A DNA stretch of 36,427 bases from an uncultured Lachnospiraceae bacterium (lineage in GTDB: Bacteria > Bacillota > Clostridia > Lachnospirales > Lachnospiraceae): assembly GCA_946405185.1 (NCBI GenBank), contig CAMJGH010000021.1:1-36427 (forward strand), given 5' to 3'. Below are positions 23,178-31,052 of the stretch, one piece after another (position 1 is the first letter of the stretch; each line of letters opens with the position of its first letter). A model generated the notes under the pieces. That model was given only the letters and a program-made list of their open reading frames with translations, did not search any database and was not told the DNA's origin. The translations under genes and the position numbers were made by a program.

Positions 23178-24242
23178 ATGAAGCAGATCAACATCGCGGT
23201 CATCGCCGGCGACGGCATCGGCCCGGAGGTCATGGGGGAGGCCGTGAAACTCCTGCAGGCCGTGGCCGAAAAGGACGGGCGCTTTGCGTTTACGTTCACC
23301 GATTTCCCGTGGGGCTGCGAGTATTACACGAAGACCGGCCGCATGATGCCGGAGGACGGCATGGAGACGTTAAAGCAGTTTGATGCCATCCTGCTGGGCG
23401 CCGTGGGGTACCCGGGCGTGCCGGACCACATCTCCCTGCGTGATCTTTTGCTGCGCATCCGCCACGATTTCGACCAGTACATCAACCTCCGTCCGGTCAG
23501 GCTCCTGCGCGGGGCCGAATGCCCCATCAAGGGCGTTGCGCCGGAGGATGTGAACATGACCTTCATCCGCGAGAACTCCGAAGGCGAGTACTCCGGGCAG
23601 GGCGCCTGGCTCTACCCCGGCACGGACCGCGAGGTGGTCATCCAGGACGGCGTGTTCTCGCGCCACGGCTGCGAGCGTGTCATCCGCTACGCGTTCGAAC
23701 TGGCCCGGAAGGAGAAGAAGAGTCTGACCAGCATCAGCAAAGGGAACGCCCTGAACTACTCCATGGTCTTCTGGGATCAGATCTTTGAGGAGGTGGGCCG
23801 GGACTTCCCGGACGTGCCCACGCACAAGTACCTGGTGGACGCCGCGTCCATGTTCATGGTCAAGGACCCGAAGCGGTTTGAGATCGTGGTCACCTCCAAT
23901 CTGTTCGGCGATATCTTAACAGATCTTGGCGCAGCCATCGCGGGCGGCATGGGCCTGGCGGCCGGCGCCAACTTAAACCCCGAGCGCACGTTCCCGTCCA
24001 TGTTCGAGCCCATCCACGGCTCGGCGCCGGACATCGCGGGGCAGGGCATTGCCAACCCGCTGGCGTCTTTATGGTCCGCCTCGCAGCTGCTGGATTTCTT
24101 CGGCTATGAAGACTGGGGAAAGAAAGTGATCGATGCCATCGAGGCGGTGCTGGTGGAGCGCAAGGCGCTCACGCCGGACCAGGGCGGGACAGCCTCCACG
24201 GCGGAGTGCGCGGAGGCGGTGATCGAGAAACTGATACAGTGA
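23178..24242 (+). CDS. Tartrate / D-malate-type dehydrogenase (isopropylmalate dehydrogenase family)
   Basis: A 354-residue NAD-dependent oxidative decarboxylase. IAGDGIGPEV and FEPIHGSAPDIAGQGIANP are common to the family, and the subgroup is set by GAVGYPGVPDHISLRDLLLR and HDFDQYINLRPVRLL, which mark tartrate/D-malate dehydrogenases (TDH, DmlA) rather than LeuB or Icd. The metal site SNLFGDILTDLGA is intact. It would turn D-malate to pyruvate and CO2, or act on tartrate or isopropylmalate; DmlA-type enzymes are promiscuous. No leucine-biosynthesis neighbour supports LeuB. AAAGGAG precedes ATG 23178. Position after an NhaC-family transporter hints at C4 hydroxy-acid use. Confidence 0.88.
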   Translation: MKQINIAVIAGDGIGPEVMGEAVKLLQAVAEKDGRFAFTFTDFPWGCEYYTKTGRMMPEDGMETLKQFDAILLGAVGYPGVPDHISLRDLLLRIRHDFDQYINLRPVRLLRGAECPIKGVAPEDVNMTFIRENSEGEYSGQGAWLYPGTDREVVIQDGVFSRHGCERVIRYAFELARKEKKSLTSISKGNALNYSMVFWDQIFEEVGRDFPDVPTHKYLVDAASMFMVKDPKRFEIVVTSNLFGDILTDLGAAIAGGMGLAAGANLNPERTFPSMFEPIHGSAPDIAGQGIANPLASLWSASQLLDFFGYEDWGKKVIDAIEAVLVERKALTPDQGGTASTAECAEAVIEKLIQ

Positions 24243-24246
24243 CGAT

Positions 24247-24340
24247 ATGTCATCCTGAAACGAGCGCAGCGAGTTGAAGGATCTCCTCTCTTTCGGGGGA
24301 TCCTTCGGCTCCGGCCTGCGGCCTTCGCTCAGGATGACAT
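24247..24340. repeat. Palindromic dispersed-repeat element
   Basis: ATGTCATCCTGA (24247-24258) and TCAGGATGACAT (24329-24340) are perfect inverted ends. An inner inverted pair GAAGGATC / GATCCTTC nests within. From memory, the TGTCATCCTGAGCGAAGCGA-type sequence recurs in many bacterial genomes. It fills the gap before the DUF5058 gene. Confidence 0.8.
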
Positions 24341-24364
24341 TCTTTTACACAACAGGAGGCGCGT

Positions 24365-25108
24365 ATGAACATGTTGTCTCAGCTGAACAGCGCTCCCGTC
24401 TATCTGATCTGCGGGGGCATCGTGGCCTTTGTGGCGCTGGTCTGCGTCATCTTCATGGTGCGGGCCTGGCGTGCGGGCAGGGCTATCGGCATGGATCCGG
24501 CCAAAATGAAGCGGGTGATCACCTTCTCGGCCACCTTCACGGTGCTGCCGGCGGTGGGCATTCTGCTGGGGGTCATCGCGCTCTCGGGGGCGCTGGGCAC
24601 GCCCTGGCCGTGGCTTAGGCTCTCGGTCATCGGTGCGCTGCACTACGAGACGCAGGTGGCGCAGGCGGCCGCCGAGCAGGTGGGCATGAAGACGCTCTCG
24701 GCGGCGGAGATGACGCCGCAGGGGTTTGCCACCATCGCGCTGCTCATGAGTCTGTGCATCCTCTGGGGCATGGTGCTGTCGGTCTTCTTCAACAAGTCGT
24801 ACCTGAAGAAGCTGGGCGGGAAGAAAAAGGAGCCCGGCAAGGGGCCGGGCTTTGGCGATACCGCCATGACGGCCATGTTCATCGGCCTGGTGAGTGCGTA
24901 TCTGGGCAGCTACCTGGGCGGTTTTGCCTCCGGAAACGGGATGTTTGCCTTTGCGGGTGACTGGAAGCCCCTTCTGGTGGCGGCGGTGTCGGCACTGGTG
25001 ATGGCGGGCTTTACGTGGCTGTCGGAAAAGAAGAACATGGCGTGGCTGGAAGGCTTTTCGGTGGCCGGCAGCATGCTGATCGGCATGCTGGCCGCGGTCA
25101 TCGCGTGA
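24365..25108 (+). CDS. DUF5058 family membrane protein
   Basis: A 247-residue protein with about six hydrophobic segments; ACAGGAGG precedes ATG 24365. The pattern fits the DUF5058 family: N-terminal helix (VYLICGGIVAFVALVCVIFMV), RAGRAIGMDPAKMKRVITFSATFTVLPAVGILLG in the middle and a four-helix C-terminal half, with a Lys/Gly-rich loop (KKLGGKKKEPGKGPG) between. The family has no assigned function. The gene is followed after 10 bases by another membrane protein and then an M20 peptidase overlapping by four bases, so the three belong together. I infer a transporter-like pair, but no transporter signature is visible. Confidence 0.82.
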   Translation: MNMLSQLNSAPVYLICGGIVAFVALVCVIFMVRAWRAGRAIGMDPAKMKRVITFSATFTVLPAVGILLGVIALSGALGTPWPWLRLSVIGALHYETQVAQAAAEQVGMKTLSAAEMTPQGFATIALLMSLCILWGMVLSVFFNKSYLKKLGGKKKEPGKGPGFGDTAMTAMFIGLVSAYLGSYLGGFASGNGMFAFAGDWKPLLVAAVSALVMAGFTWLSEKKNMAWLEGFSVAGSMLIGMLAAVIA

Positions 25109-25118
25109 GGAGGCGGAC

Positions 25119-25796
25119 ATGAGAGAAGAGCAGATCGAGAGATATCAGAAGGGCACGCACCGCCTCGGCCGCATCGTTTCGGTGATCACGCTCATCCTGC
25201 TGGTGGGCGCGCCGTTTGCCATCGGAGGCGTCCTGGGGGCGTATCCGGATCTGTCGGCGGTGGCTAAGGGGTTTCTTTCGGTGGGCCTGGTGTGGACGGT
25301 ATCCAGCGTGGTGGAGTTTTTGGTCTACACGCCCATGCTCGGCGCGGGCGGCGGGTACCTGGCGTTCATCACCGGCAACCTGATCAATATGAAGATCCCG
25401 TGCGCGGTCAACGCGCGCGACATTGCGGGGACCGAGACCGGTACCCCGGAGAACGAGATCATCTCCACGCTGTCCATCGCCACCTCGTCGCTGGTGACCA
25501 TTCTGGTGCTGGCGCTGGGGGTGCTCTTGTTGGTGCCGCTGCAGCCGGTGCTGCAGAGTGAGACGCTGCAGCCGGCCTTCGCCAACGTGGTGCCGGCGCT
25601 CTTCGGCGCCATGGCCTACAAGTATTACCGCAAGAACCTGAAACTGGCGCTGGCGCCGCTCCTGCTCATGAGTGTGCTGTTCATCCTGGTGCCGAGTCTC
25701 ACCGGGTCGACCAGCTTCATGATCATCCCGGCGGGCGGCCTAACCATCCTGCTTGCCTGGCTGGCCTGGAAGAAGGGCAGAAAGGCGGCGGCATGA
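25119..25796 (+). CDS. Membrane protein, partner of the DUF5058 protein
   Basis: A 225-residue protein with about six transmembrane segments, starting at ATG 25119 behind GAGGAGG. The middle LVYTPMLGAGGGYLAFITGNLINMKIPCAVNARDIAGTE contains glycine-rich, proline-containing stretches and a loop rich in polar residues (GTETGTPENE), reminiscent of the re-entrant substrate sites of secondary transporters. I do not recognise a family. Its C-terminus is basic. It overlaps the peptidase gene by four bases (ATGA). Together with the preceding gene it could form a heteromeric permease for the substrate or products of the peptidase; this is inference from context. Confidence 0.8.
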   Translation: MREEQIERYQKGTHRLGRIVSVITLILLVGAPFAIGGVLGAYPDLSAVAKGFLSVGLVWTVSSVVEFLVYTPMLGAGGGYLAFITGNLINMKIPCAVNARDIAGTETGTPENEIISTLSIATSSLVTILVLALGVLLLVPLQPVLQSETLQPAFANVVPALFGAMAYKYYRKNLKLALAPLLLMSVLFILVPSLTGSTSFMIIPAGGLTILLAWLAWKKGRKAAA

Positions 25797-27226
25797 GATA
25801 CGTGGGCTATGCGCTGCTGGCTCTGCTGGCGGCGCTGGTGATCTGCCTGGTTATCGCGGTTGTCCGGGCGCTGTTGATGCCTTCGAAGGTGTCGGAATAC
25901 CGGGCGCCGGAGGCCGGTGAGCGGGCCTATGGGTATGCCGAAAAACTGGCCAGGATGGTGCAGTATGACACCACTTCCTGCGCCGAAAAGCCGGACCCGG
26001 CGCGCTACCGGGGGTTCCACCAGGTGCTGCAGGAGCTTTTCCCGCTGGTGTTTGAAAAACTGGAGAAGACGGAGATCGACGGAAACCTCCTGTTTTACTG
26101 GAAGGGAAAGTCGTCCGACAAGCCGCTGGTGCTCATGAGCCACCAGGACGTGGTGCCCGCGGAAGGCACGTGGGAGCACGGCCCGTTTTCCGGCGACATC
26201 GAGAACGGCCTGATCTGGGGCCGCGGCACGAGCGATACCAAGTGCACCGTCATGGCGTTTTTCCAGGCGGTGGAGGAGCTGCTGGCGGAAGGGTACGTGC
26301 CGGAGCAGGACGTTTATCTGTCGTCCTCCTGTACCGAAGAGTGGTCCGGCGACGGGTGCCCCAAACTGGTGGCGGAGCTGAAGAGACGGGGCGTGAAGCC
26401 GTTTTTAGTGGTGGATGAAGGCGGCGGCATCATCACGGATCCCATCGGCGGCATCCACGGGAATTTTGCCATGGTGGGCATCTTTGAAAAAGGCAAGGCC
26501 GATGTGAAGTTTACGGCCAAAAGCACCGGCGGGCACGCGTCCGCGCCGCCGGCCGGCACGCCCATCGCCAGACTGTCCGCCTTTGTGAACCGGGTGGAGA
26601 AACGGTCGCCTTTCAAAAAGAAACTGCTGCCGGACGTGGCCGCCATGTTCCAGGCGCTGGCGCCTTACGCGCCGTTCTACATGAAGCTGCTGTTCGGGAA
26701 TCTCTGGCTGTTCAGGCCGCTGCTTTTGCTGGCGCTGCCGAAGATCTCCGCGCAGGCGGGCGCGATGTTGCGTACCACCATCGCCTTCACCATGGCGGAA
26801 GGGTCGGATGCGTACAACGTGATCCCGCAGGAGGCCAGCATCGGCGCCAACATGCGCTTCATCCCGCACCAGGGCATGAAGGAGAGCCTGCAGATCATCA
26901 CCGATCTGGCGGCGAAGTACGGGCTGAGCACGGAAGCGTACCACGCGGTGGAGCCGTCGCGCTCCACGGACATCCGCGGGGAGGGGTACCGCCTGGTGGA
27001 GCGGGTGATCGCCGACACCTTCCCGGGGCTGCCGCAGTCGCCCTACGTGATGACCGGCGCGACCGATGCGCGCTTCTACGAGGAGATCGCCGAAAACGTG
27101 GTGCGCTTCGGGCCGGTGGTCTACGGCCCCGCGCAAATGAAAGGCATGCACGGGCTGAACGAGACCATCGAAGTGAACTGCCTGCCCGGCGCGGTGGATT
27201 TCTACAAAAACCTGATCCGGGCGTGA
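25793..27226 (+). CDS. Membrane-anchored M20 family metallopeptidase (carboxypeptidase S-like)
   Basis: A 477-residue zinc peptidase. An N-terminal helix (residues 4-28, ALLALLAALVICLVIAVVRA) anchors it, with the catalytic domain probably outside the membrane. Metal and catalytic residues are all present: H117-x-D119 (MSHQDVVP), Asp148 (GRGTSDTK), E182-E183 (CTEEWSGD), Asp208 (VVDEGGG) and His453 (GMHGLNE). The inserted lid domain contains FTAKSTGGHASAPP. Layout fits the CPS1/PM20D1-like branch, which hydrolyses dipeptides or N-acyl amino acids. The start overlaps the membrane partner gene; a strong terminator follows. The conserved triad suggests cleavage coupled to transport. Confidence 0.93.
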   Translation: MRYVGYALLALLAALVICLVIAVVRALLMPSKVSEYRAPEAGERAYGYAEKLARMVQYDTTSCAEKPDPARYRGFHQVLQELFPLVFEKLEKTEIDGNLLFYWKGKSSDKPLVLMSHQDVVPAEGTWEHGPFSGDIENGLIWGRGTSDTKCTVMAFFQAVEELLAEGYVPEQDVYLSSSCTEEWSGDGCPKLVAELKRRGVKPFLVVDEGGGIITDPIGGIHGNFAMVGIFEKGKADVKFTAKSTGGHASAPPAGTPIARLSAFVNRVEKRSPFKKKLLPDVAAMFQALAPYAPFYMKLLFGNLWLFRPLLLLALPKISAQAGAMLRTTIAFTMAEGSDAYNVIPQEASIGANMRFIPHQGMKESLQIITDLAAKYGLSTEAYHAVEPSRSTDIRGEGYRLVERVIADTFPGLPQSPYVMTGATDARFYEEIAENVVRFGPVVYGPAQMKGMHGLNETIEVNCLPGAVDFYKNLIRA

Positions 27227-27240
27227 GCTTTGTGATGAGG

Positions 27241-27288
27241 GGACGGTTCTTTTGTCCGGATCATTCCGGCAAAGGAGCCGTCCTTTTG
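27241..27288 (+). terminator. Strong terminator of the GGACGG hairpin family
   Basis: An 18-base arm from GGACGG (27241) pairs with the arm ending CCGTCC (27283) almost without mismatch (G-U pairs and one bulge), followed by TTTTG. Confidence 0.85.
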
Positions 27289-27331
27289 TCATGCTCTTGA
27301 AAAAGAGGGGAAAATCTGGTATGACATAAAT

Positions 27332-27347
27332 GTTAGCGTAATCTAAC
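27332..27347. promoter_or_regulatory. Short palindrome upstream of the MBL-methyltransferase gene
   Basis: GTTAG (27332-27336) and CTAAC (27343-27347) form a 16-base inverted repeat with a 6-base centre, about 70 bases before the start. An operator is possible; no regulator is identifiable. Confidence 0.35.
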
Positions 27348-27419
27348 TATCATGAGCCGGTTCAGCGCCTCCCGAACAGTGAGCCGAACGAACCGACCCC
27401 TGATCCATGGAGGGTTGTC

Positions 27420-29081
27420 ATGTCCCGAAAAGCATCGGAGTTTCAGGAAAAAGTCATGCCCATCATCTACCGCGGCAAGGGGATCTTCAAGCCGTTAAAC
27501 ACCGGGTGGATCGATGAGCACGTGGCCTGTGTGCGCGAGTACATCGCCAACATTTTCTTTTACCGCAAGGATGGCGTGACCATCATGATCGACGCCGGGT
27601 ACAACTACCCGCGGCTGGCGGAGAAGATGGGGTGGCTGGACATCGATCCGGCCGGCGTGAAGCACATTCTGATCACGCACCAGGATACGGACCACGTGGG
27701 TGCGGTGGAGGAGGATTCCGACGGGCTCTTCCGCGAGGCCACACTGTACATTGGCGAGGTGGAAAACCGGTATCTGACCGGGGAGGTGCGCCGGAAAGTG
27801 ATGTGCGGCCTGTACAAACTGCCGCCGGTGACCATCCACAATCCCAAGGTGCTGGTGAAGGACGGCCAGGTGCTGGACATTGAGGGCATCAGGGTGGAAT
27901 GCTTCCTGGTGCCGGGGCATACCTGGGGGCACATCGTCTATCTGGTGGACGATGCCTACCTCTTCACGGGCGATACGCTGTGGTTCGGCGCGGACGGCGG
28001 GTACAGTTTCATCAACATGCTGGCCGAGGACAACGGCCTGGCGGTGCAGTCGCTGGCAGAACTGGAAAGGCGGCTTTCGGACCGCGGCCTGAAGCCGGTC
28101 ATCATCACCGGGCACACCGGCTGGACGGACAATGTCGATTTTGCCTTTGCGCACCGGGACGAGGTGTGCAACTCCTGGCACAAGCAGAAGCCCGTGGACC
28201 CGGAGGCCCCCTACAACGGGTACGACGAGTCGGGCGATACCGAGGAGCGCGCCCGGGCGGGCTTTCTGCCGAAGGTGCGTACGCCGCTGCGCCAGCCGGA
28301 CTACAAAAACTGGGTGCCGCAGGGCATGATCAAAGCCTTCGGGGCAGCCGCCGTGGGGCTGGGGGCGGCCTCGGCCGCCGTAGCCATTGGCGGAAAGGAC
28401 ATGGATAAGACCGCCCGCGCGGTGACGGCGGGGGTGCTGGGCGCCGGCGCTTTAGGGTGTGCGGCCTGGACCGGGTGGTGCATCATGGCCAACCGGCGGT
28501 TTTCCTACACCGGCCGGCGGAAGCTGGCGAAGGAGATCATCGACAACATCGCCGCGTACGTGACCGTTCCGGACGGCGGCGTGGCGCTGGATGTGGGCTG
28601 CGGCAGCGGCGCGCTGGCCAACGCGGTGGCCAAGAAAAATCCCGGCGCCCGCGTGATCGGCATCGACCAGTGGGGGCCGGAATACCGGTCGTTCTCCAAG
28701 ACGCTGTGCGAGAAGAACGCGGCGGCCGAAGGGCTGACGAACGTCATCTTTGAGAAGGGGAACGCCAAGAAGCTGGCGTTTGCCGATGAGTCGTTCGATG
28801 CGGTGGTCAGCAACTACGTGTACCACAACATCGCCGGGACCAATAAGCAGAAACTGCTGAAAGAAAGCTTACGGGTGCTCAAAAAAGGCGGGCTCTTCGC
28901 CATCCACGATCTGATGGGCCCGGCCCGCTACGGCGATATGAAGAAGTTTGTTCAGGAGCTGAAGGATGAGGGCTATGAGGAAGTCCACCTCATCCCCACC
29001 GCCAACGGCAGCGTGATCGGAAAGGCCGAGGGGAAGGTGATGTTCCTGGCGGATTCCTGCCTGCTGGTGGGCAGAAAGTGA
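27420..29081 (+). CDS. Fused metallo-beta-lactamase fold / two-helix membrane / SAM methyltransferase protein
   Basis: One 553-codon frame from ATG 27420 (GGAGGG upstream). Residues 12-250 are a metallo-beta-lactamase hydrolase: H87-x-D-x-D91-H92 (the second usual His of HxHxDH is Asp89), H167 (PGHTWGH), D185 (TGDTLW) and H232 (TGHTG). Two hydrophobic segments (about 303-325 and 333-356) follow, then a class I methyltransferase: LDVGCGSGAL at 390-399, VIGIDQWG, EKGNAKKLAFADESFDAVVSNYVYHNI, and a C-terminal LRVLKKGG sheet. The domains are joined without frameshift. Methyl acceptor and hydrolase substrate are unknown. With two helices, both catalytic halves are likely on the same, cytoplasmic side. 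No catalytic neighbour explains it. Confidence 0.9.
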   Translation: MSRKASEFQEKVMPIIYRGKGIFKPLNTGWIDEHVACVREYIANIFFYRKDGVTIMIDAGYNYPRLAEKMGWLDIDPAGVKHILITHQDTDHVGAVEEDSDGLFREATLYIGEVENRYLTGEVRRKVMCGLYKLPPVTIHNPKVLVKDGQVLDIEGIRVECFLVPGHTWGHIVYLVDDAYLFTGDTLWFGADGGYSFINMLAEDNGLAVQSLAELERRLSDRGLKPVIITGHTGWTDNVDFAFAHRDEVCNSWHKQKPVDPEAPYNGYDESGDTEERARAGFLPKVRTPLRQPDYKNWVPQGMIKAFGAAAVGLGAASAAVAIGGKDMDKTARAVTAGVLGAGALGCAAWTGWCIMANRRFSYTGRRKLAKEIIDNIAAYVTVPDGGVALDVGCGSGALANAVAKKNPGARVIGIDQWGPEYRSFSKTLCEKNAAAEGLTNVIFEKGNAKKLAFADESFDAVVSNYVYHNIAGTNKQKLLKESLRVLKKGGLFAIHDLMGPARYGDMKKFVQELKDEGYEEVHLIPTANGSVIGKAEGKVMFLADSCLLVGRK

Positions 29082-29095
29082 ACGGATAGCAAAGG

Positions 29096-29130
29096 GGGCG
29101 GTCTTTCCCGGCGGAAGGACCGTCCTTTTG
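29096..29130 (+). terminator. Terminator of the GGACGG hairpin family
   Basis: A 13-base stem, GGGCGGTCTTTCC to GGAAGGACCGTCC (29096-29125) with a CGGC loop and two wobble pairs, then TTTTG. It also lies just past the end of the minus-strand response regulator gene. Confidence 0.85.
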
Positions 29131-29137
29131 TCCTGTC

Positions 29138-29761
29138 TTACAGCGGCAGCACGATGCCGCTCTTGACGGCGGCCACAGCCAGCTCGGTGCGGGAGGAGAA
29201 GCCGGTCTTGTCCATGAGGTTGTTCACGTGGTAGCGCACCGTGGTGACGCCGAGGAAGAGCCGGGAGGCAATCTCCTTGTCCGTCAGGCCTTCGGCCAGC
29301 AGCCGCAGCACATCCTGCTCGCGGTCGGTCAGTTCGGCGCTGGTGGAGCGGCCGAACGGGACGGTGGGCGGCGCGTCCGGGAAGGTCTTTTCGCCGGCCA
29401 TCGTGCGGTCCATGAGTTCGAGCATGGGCACGCGCTGCACTTCCTTGTACCAGAAGCCGTCCGCGCCGATCTCGCGGGCGCGGGCGAGGAACGCTGCGTC
29501 CGGCATGGACGTGACGAGGATGATCTTCACGGACGGATACGACTGTTTGATGCGCGCGGCGGCATCGAGGCCGCTGATTCCGTCCTTCATGACGATGTCC
29601 ATGAGGATCAGATCCACCTTGCCGGCGGCGCACCAGATGTCGGCCACGCGCGCGGTGTCCACCGACGCGGTGAGCACGTAATCGTCGGACGAGGCGATGA
29701 TGCTTTCAAAGAGCTGGCGGGGCAGGATCTGGTCATCCACGATCAGAACGCGGGTGGGCAT
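29138..29761 (-). CDS. NarL/LuxR-type response regulator
   Basis: A 207-residue two-domain regulator. The receiver domain has Asp9/Asp10 (IVDDQ), the phosphorylation site Asp55 (LILMDI) and Lys106 (FWYKE), with LVTSMP in the usual Thr/Ser position. The C-terminal domain carries LTDREQDVLRLLAEGLTDKEIASRLFLGVTTVRYHVNNLM, a complete LuxR helix-turn-helix. It would be phosphorylated by the histidine kinase whose coding region overlaps its start by 29 bases, and bind DNA as a dimer. Targets are not given, but the divergent exported proteins 3 kb upstream are the natural first guess. Some binding-site palindromes should exist in 32648-32831; none is clear by eye. Confidence 0.94.
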   Translation of the reverse strand: MPTRVLIVDDQILPRQLFESIIASSDDYVLTASVDTARVADIWCAAGKVDLILMDIVMKDGISGLDAAARIKQSYPSVKIILVTSMPDAAFLARAREIGADGFWYKEVQRVPMLELMDRTMAGEKTFPDAPPTVPFGRSTSAELTDREQDVLRLLAEGLTDKEIASRLFLGVTTVRYHVNNLMDKTGFSSRTELAVAAVKSGIVLPL

Positions 29762-31052
29762 GTGGCACCTCCTTGGGAAGCGTGATGGTGATCGCCAGGA
29801 CCGGACGGGTTTCCACCGTCATGGTCCCGCCGGCGTTTTCGGTGAGCGTCCGCAGTGACGCCAGGCCGCCGGTCTCGGAAAGCGGGCCTTCGGGCTGGCG
29901 GCCGTTGTTGGTAAAGACCGCCTGCCAGCCATCCGCGCTCTCGCGGATGTGCATGCGCAGGACTGTGCCGCCGGCGTGGCGGATGGTGTTGGTCAGACAT
30001 TCGTGCAGGGCGGTGGTGAGGATGCTCCGCTGCGGCATATCCGGCGGCAGCGATCCGTTGGTCTCGATGGTGACGCCCAGATCGGCCGCCGTCTTTTCCA
30101 GCAGTTCATAGTCGTTCGCGGCGGGTTCCGCCGGACGGTCGTGGAGGAAGAGCAGGCTTCGGGAGAGACGCTCACGGATGTCCGCGAGCGTCTCATCGCT
30201 GCCGCCCTCGGCCAGAAACCGCCGGATGGCCAGCAGGCTGCTGCCCAGATCGTCGTGGATCTTCACGCGGGCGGCCAGCGTTTCCTGCCGGGCGGTGATG
30301 TCCACGATCCCGCGGTTGACGCGCAGCAGATCGTCGTTTAAATCCAGCAGGCGTTCGTTGATCCGCCGCAGCTCTTCCGTCCGCTGCCAGACCGGGGTGA
30401 TGTCATCGATCTGCAGCATGGAAGCGGTCCGGCCGTCCCACAGAACGTCCCACTGGGAGAGGGCCCAGACGGAGCCGTCCGGGAGGAGGATGAGCGTGCT
30501 GCCGCTCACCTGCTCGCGCCGGCATCCCTCTGCGAGCGTGCCGGAAAAGAGCGTATCGGCAAAGACCTGGCCGTTTAACAGTGCCTGGCCGATGGTCTGC
30601 CGGCAGAAGTCCTCCGCCGCGGGGTTCTTCATGAGGATCAGGCCGCCGGGCAGCCAGAAACAGATGCCGGAGGGCAGCAGGTCGGTGGCTTCCTTGACGG
30701 ACTGCGGCGTGATGGTCTGCCCTTCATAGCGGAGGTGTTCGGCCAGCAGGAGCAGTTCCGCGATGATCAGGAGGGCCGGCACGCACATCCGGACGGCCTG
30801 CGGCAGGGCCCGGATGCGCCCGATGAATGCCTGCAGGCGCGGGGACGGCGGTGACACCCGCTGACCGGCCAGCAGATAGGCCATGTTGGCGGCATACTGA
30901 AAGACGAGGTAAGCCAGCGCAGCCCCGCCGAGCGAGAGGATCATCAGGCCGTACCGGCGCTGCCGCACCTGGAGGCAGAGGAAGATCAGCATGACGGCAA
31001 ACTGCATCATGGCCAGCGCGCCGGTCAGCAAAAAGGAGGCGGCGGGTGTCAT
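29733..31052 (-). CDS. Sensor histidine kinase, HisKA_3 type
   Basis: A 439-residue membrane kinase. Residues 1-110 contain three hydrophobic segments, followed by a PAS-like region (LLPSGICFWLPGGLIL). The dimerisation/phosphorylation helix has His266 in RVKIHDDLGSSLLAIRRFL. The ATPase domain has the N-box HECLTNTIRHAGGT and the G-box TGGLASLRTLTENAGGT. This is the NarX/DesK-like group, partners of LuxR-type regulators, which fits the gene downstream. Its ATG overlaps the stop of the 7TM gene (ATGA type) and its 3' end overlaps the regulator start. The order 7TM sensor, kinase, regulator suggests that sensing is shared with the 7TM protein. Confidence 0.93.
   Translation of the reverse strand: MTPAASFLLTGALAMMQFAVMLIFLCLQVRQRRYGLMILSLGGAALAYLVFQYAANMAYLLAGQRVSPPSPRLQAFIGRIRALPQAVRMCVPALLIIAELLLLAEHLRYEGQTITPQSVKEATDLLPSGICFWLPGGLILMKNPAAEDFCRQTIGQALLNGQVFADTLFSGTLAEGCRREQVSGSTLILLPDGSVWALSQWDVLWDGRTASMLQIDDITPVWQRTEELRRINERLLDLNDDLLRVNRGIVDITARQETLAARVKIHDDLGSSLLAIRRFLAEGGSDETLADIRERLSRSLLFLHDRPAEPAANDYELLEKTAADLGVTIETNGSLPPDMPQRSILTTALHECLTNTIRHAGGTVLRMHIRESADGWQAVFTNNGRQPEGPLSETGGLASLRTLTENAGGTMTVETRPVLAITITLPKEVPHAHPRSDRG

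Noticed and set aside
27289-27419. Metal-regulator (DtxR-like) operator upstream of the fusion gene
   Set aside because: GTTAG/CTAAC resembles part of such a site but lacks the full TTAGG/CCTAA ends, so it is listed only as an unassigned palindrome.
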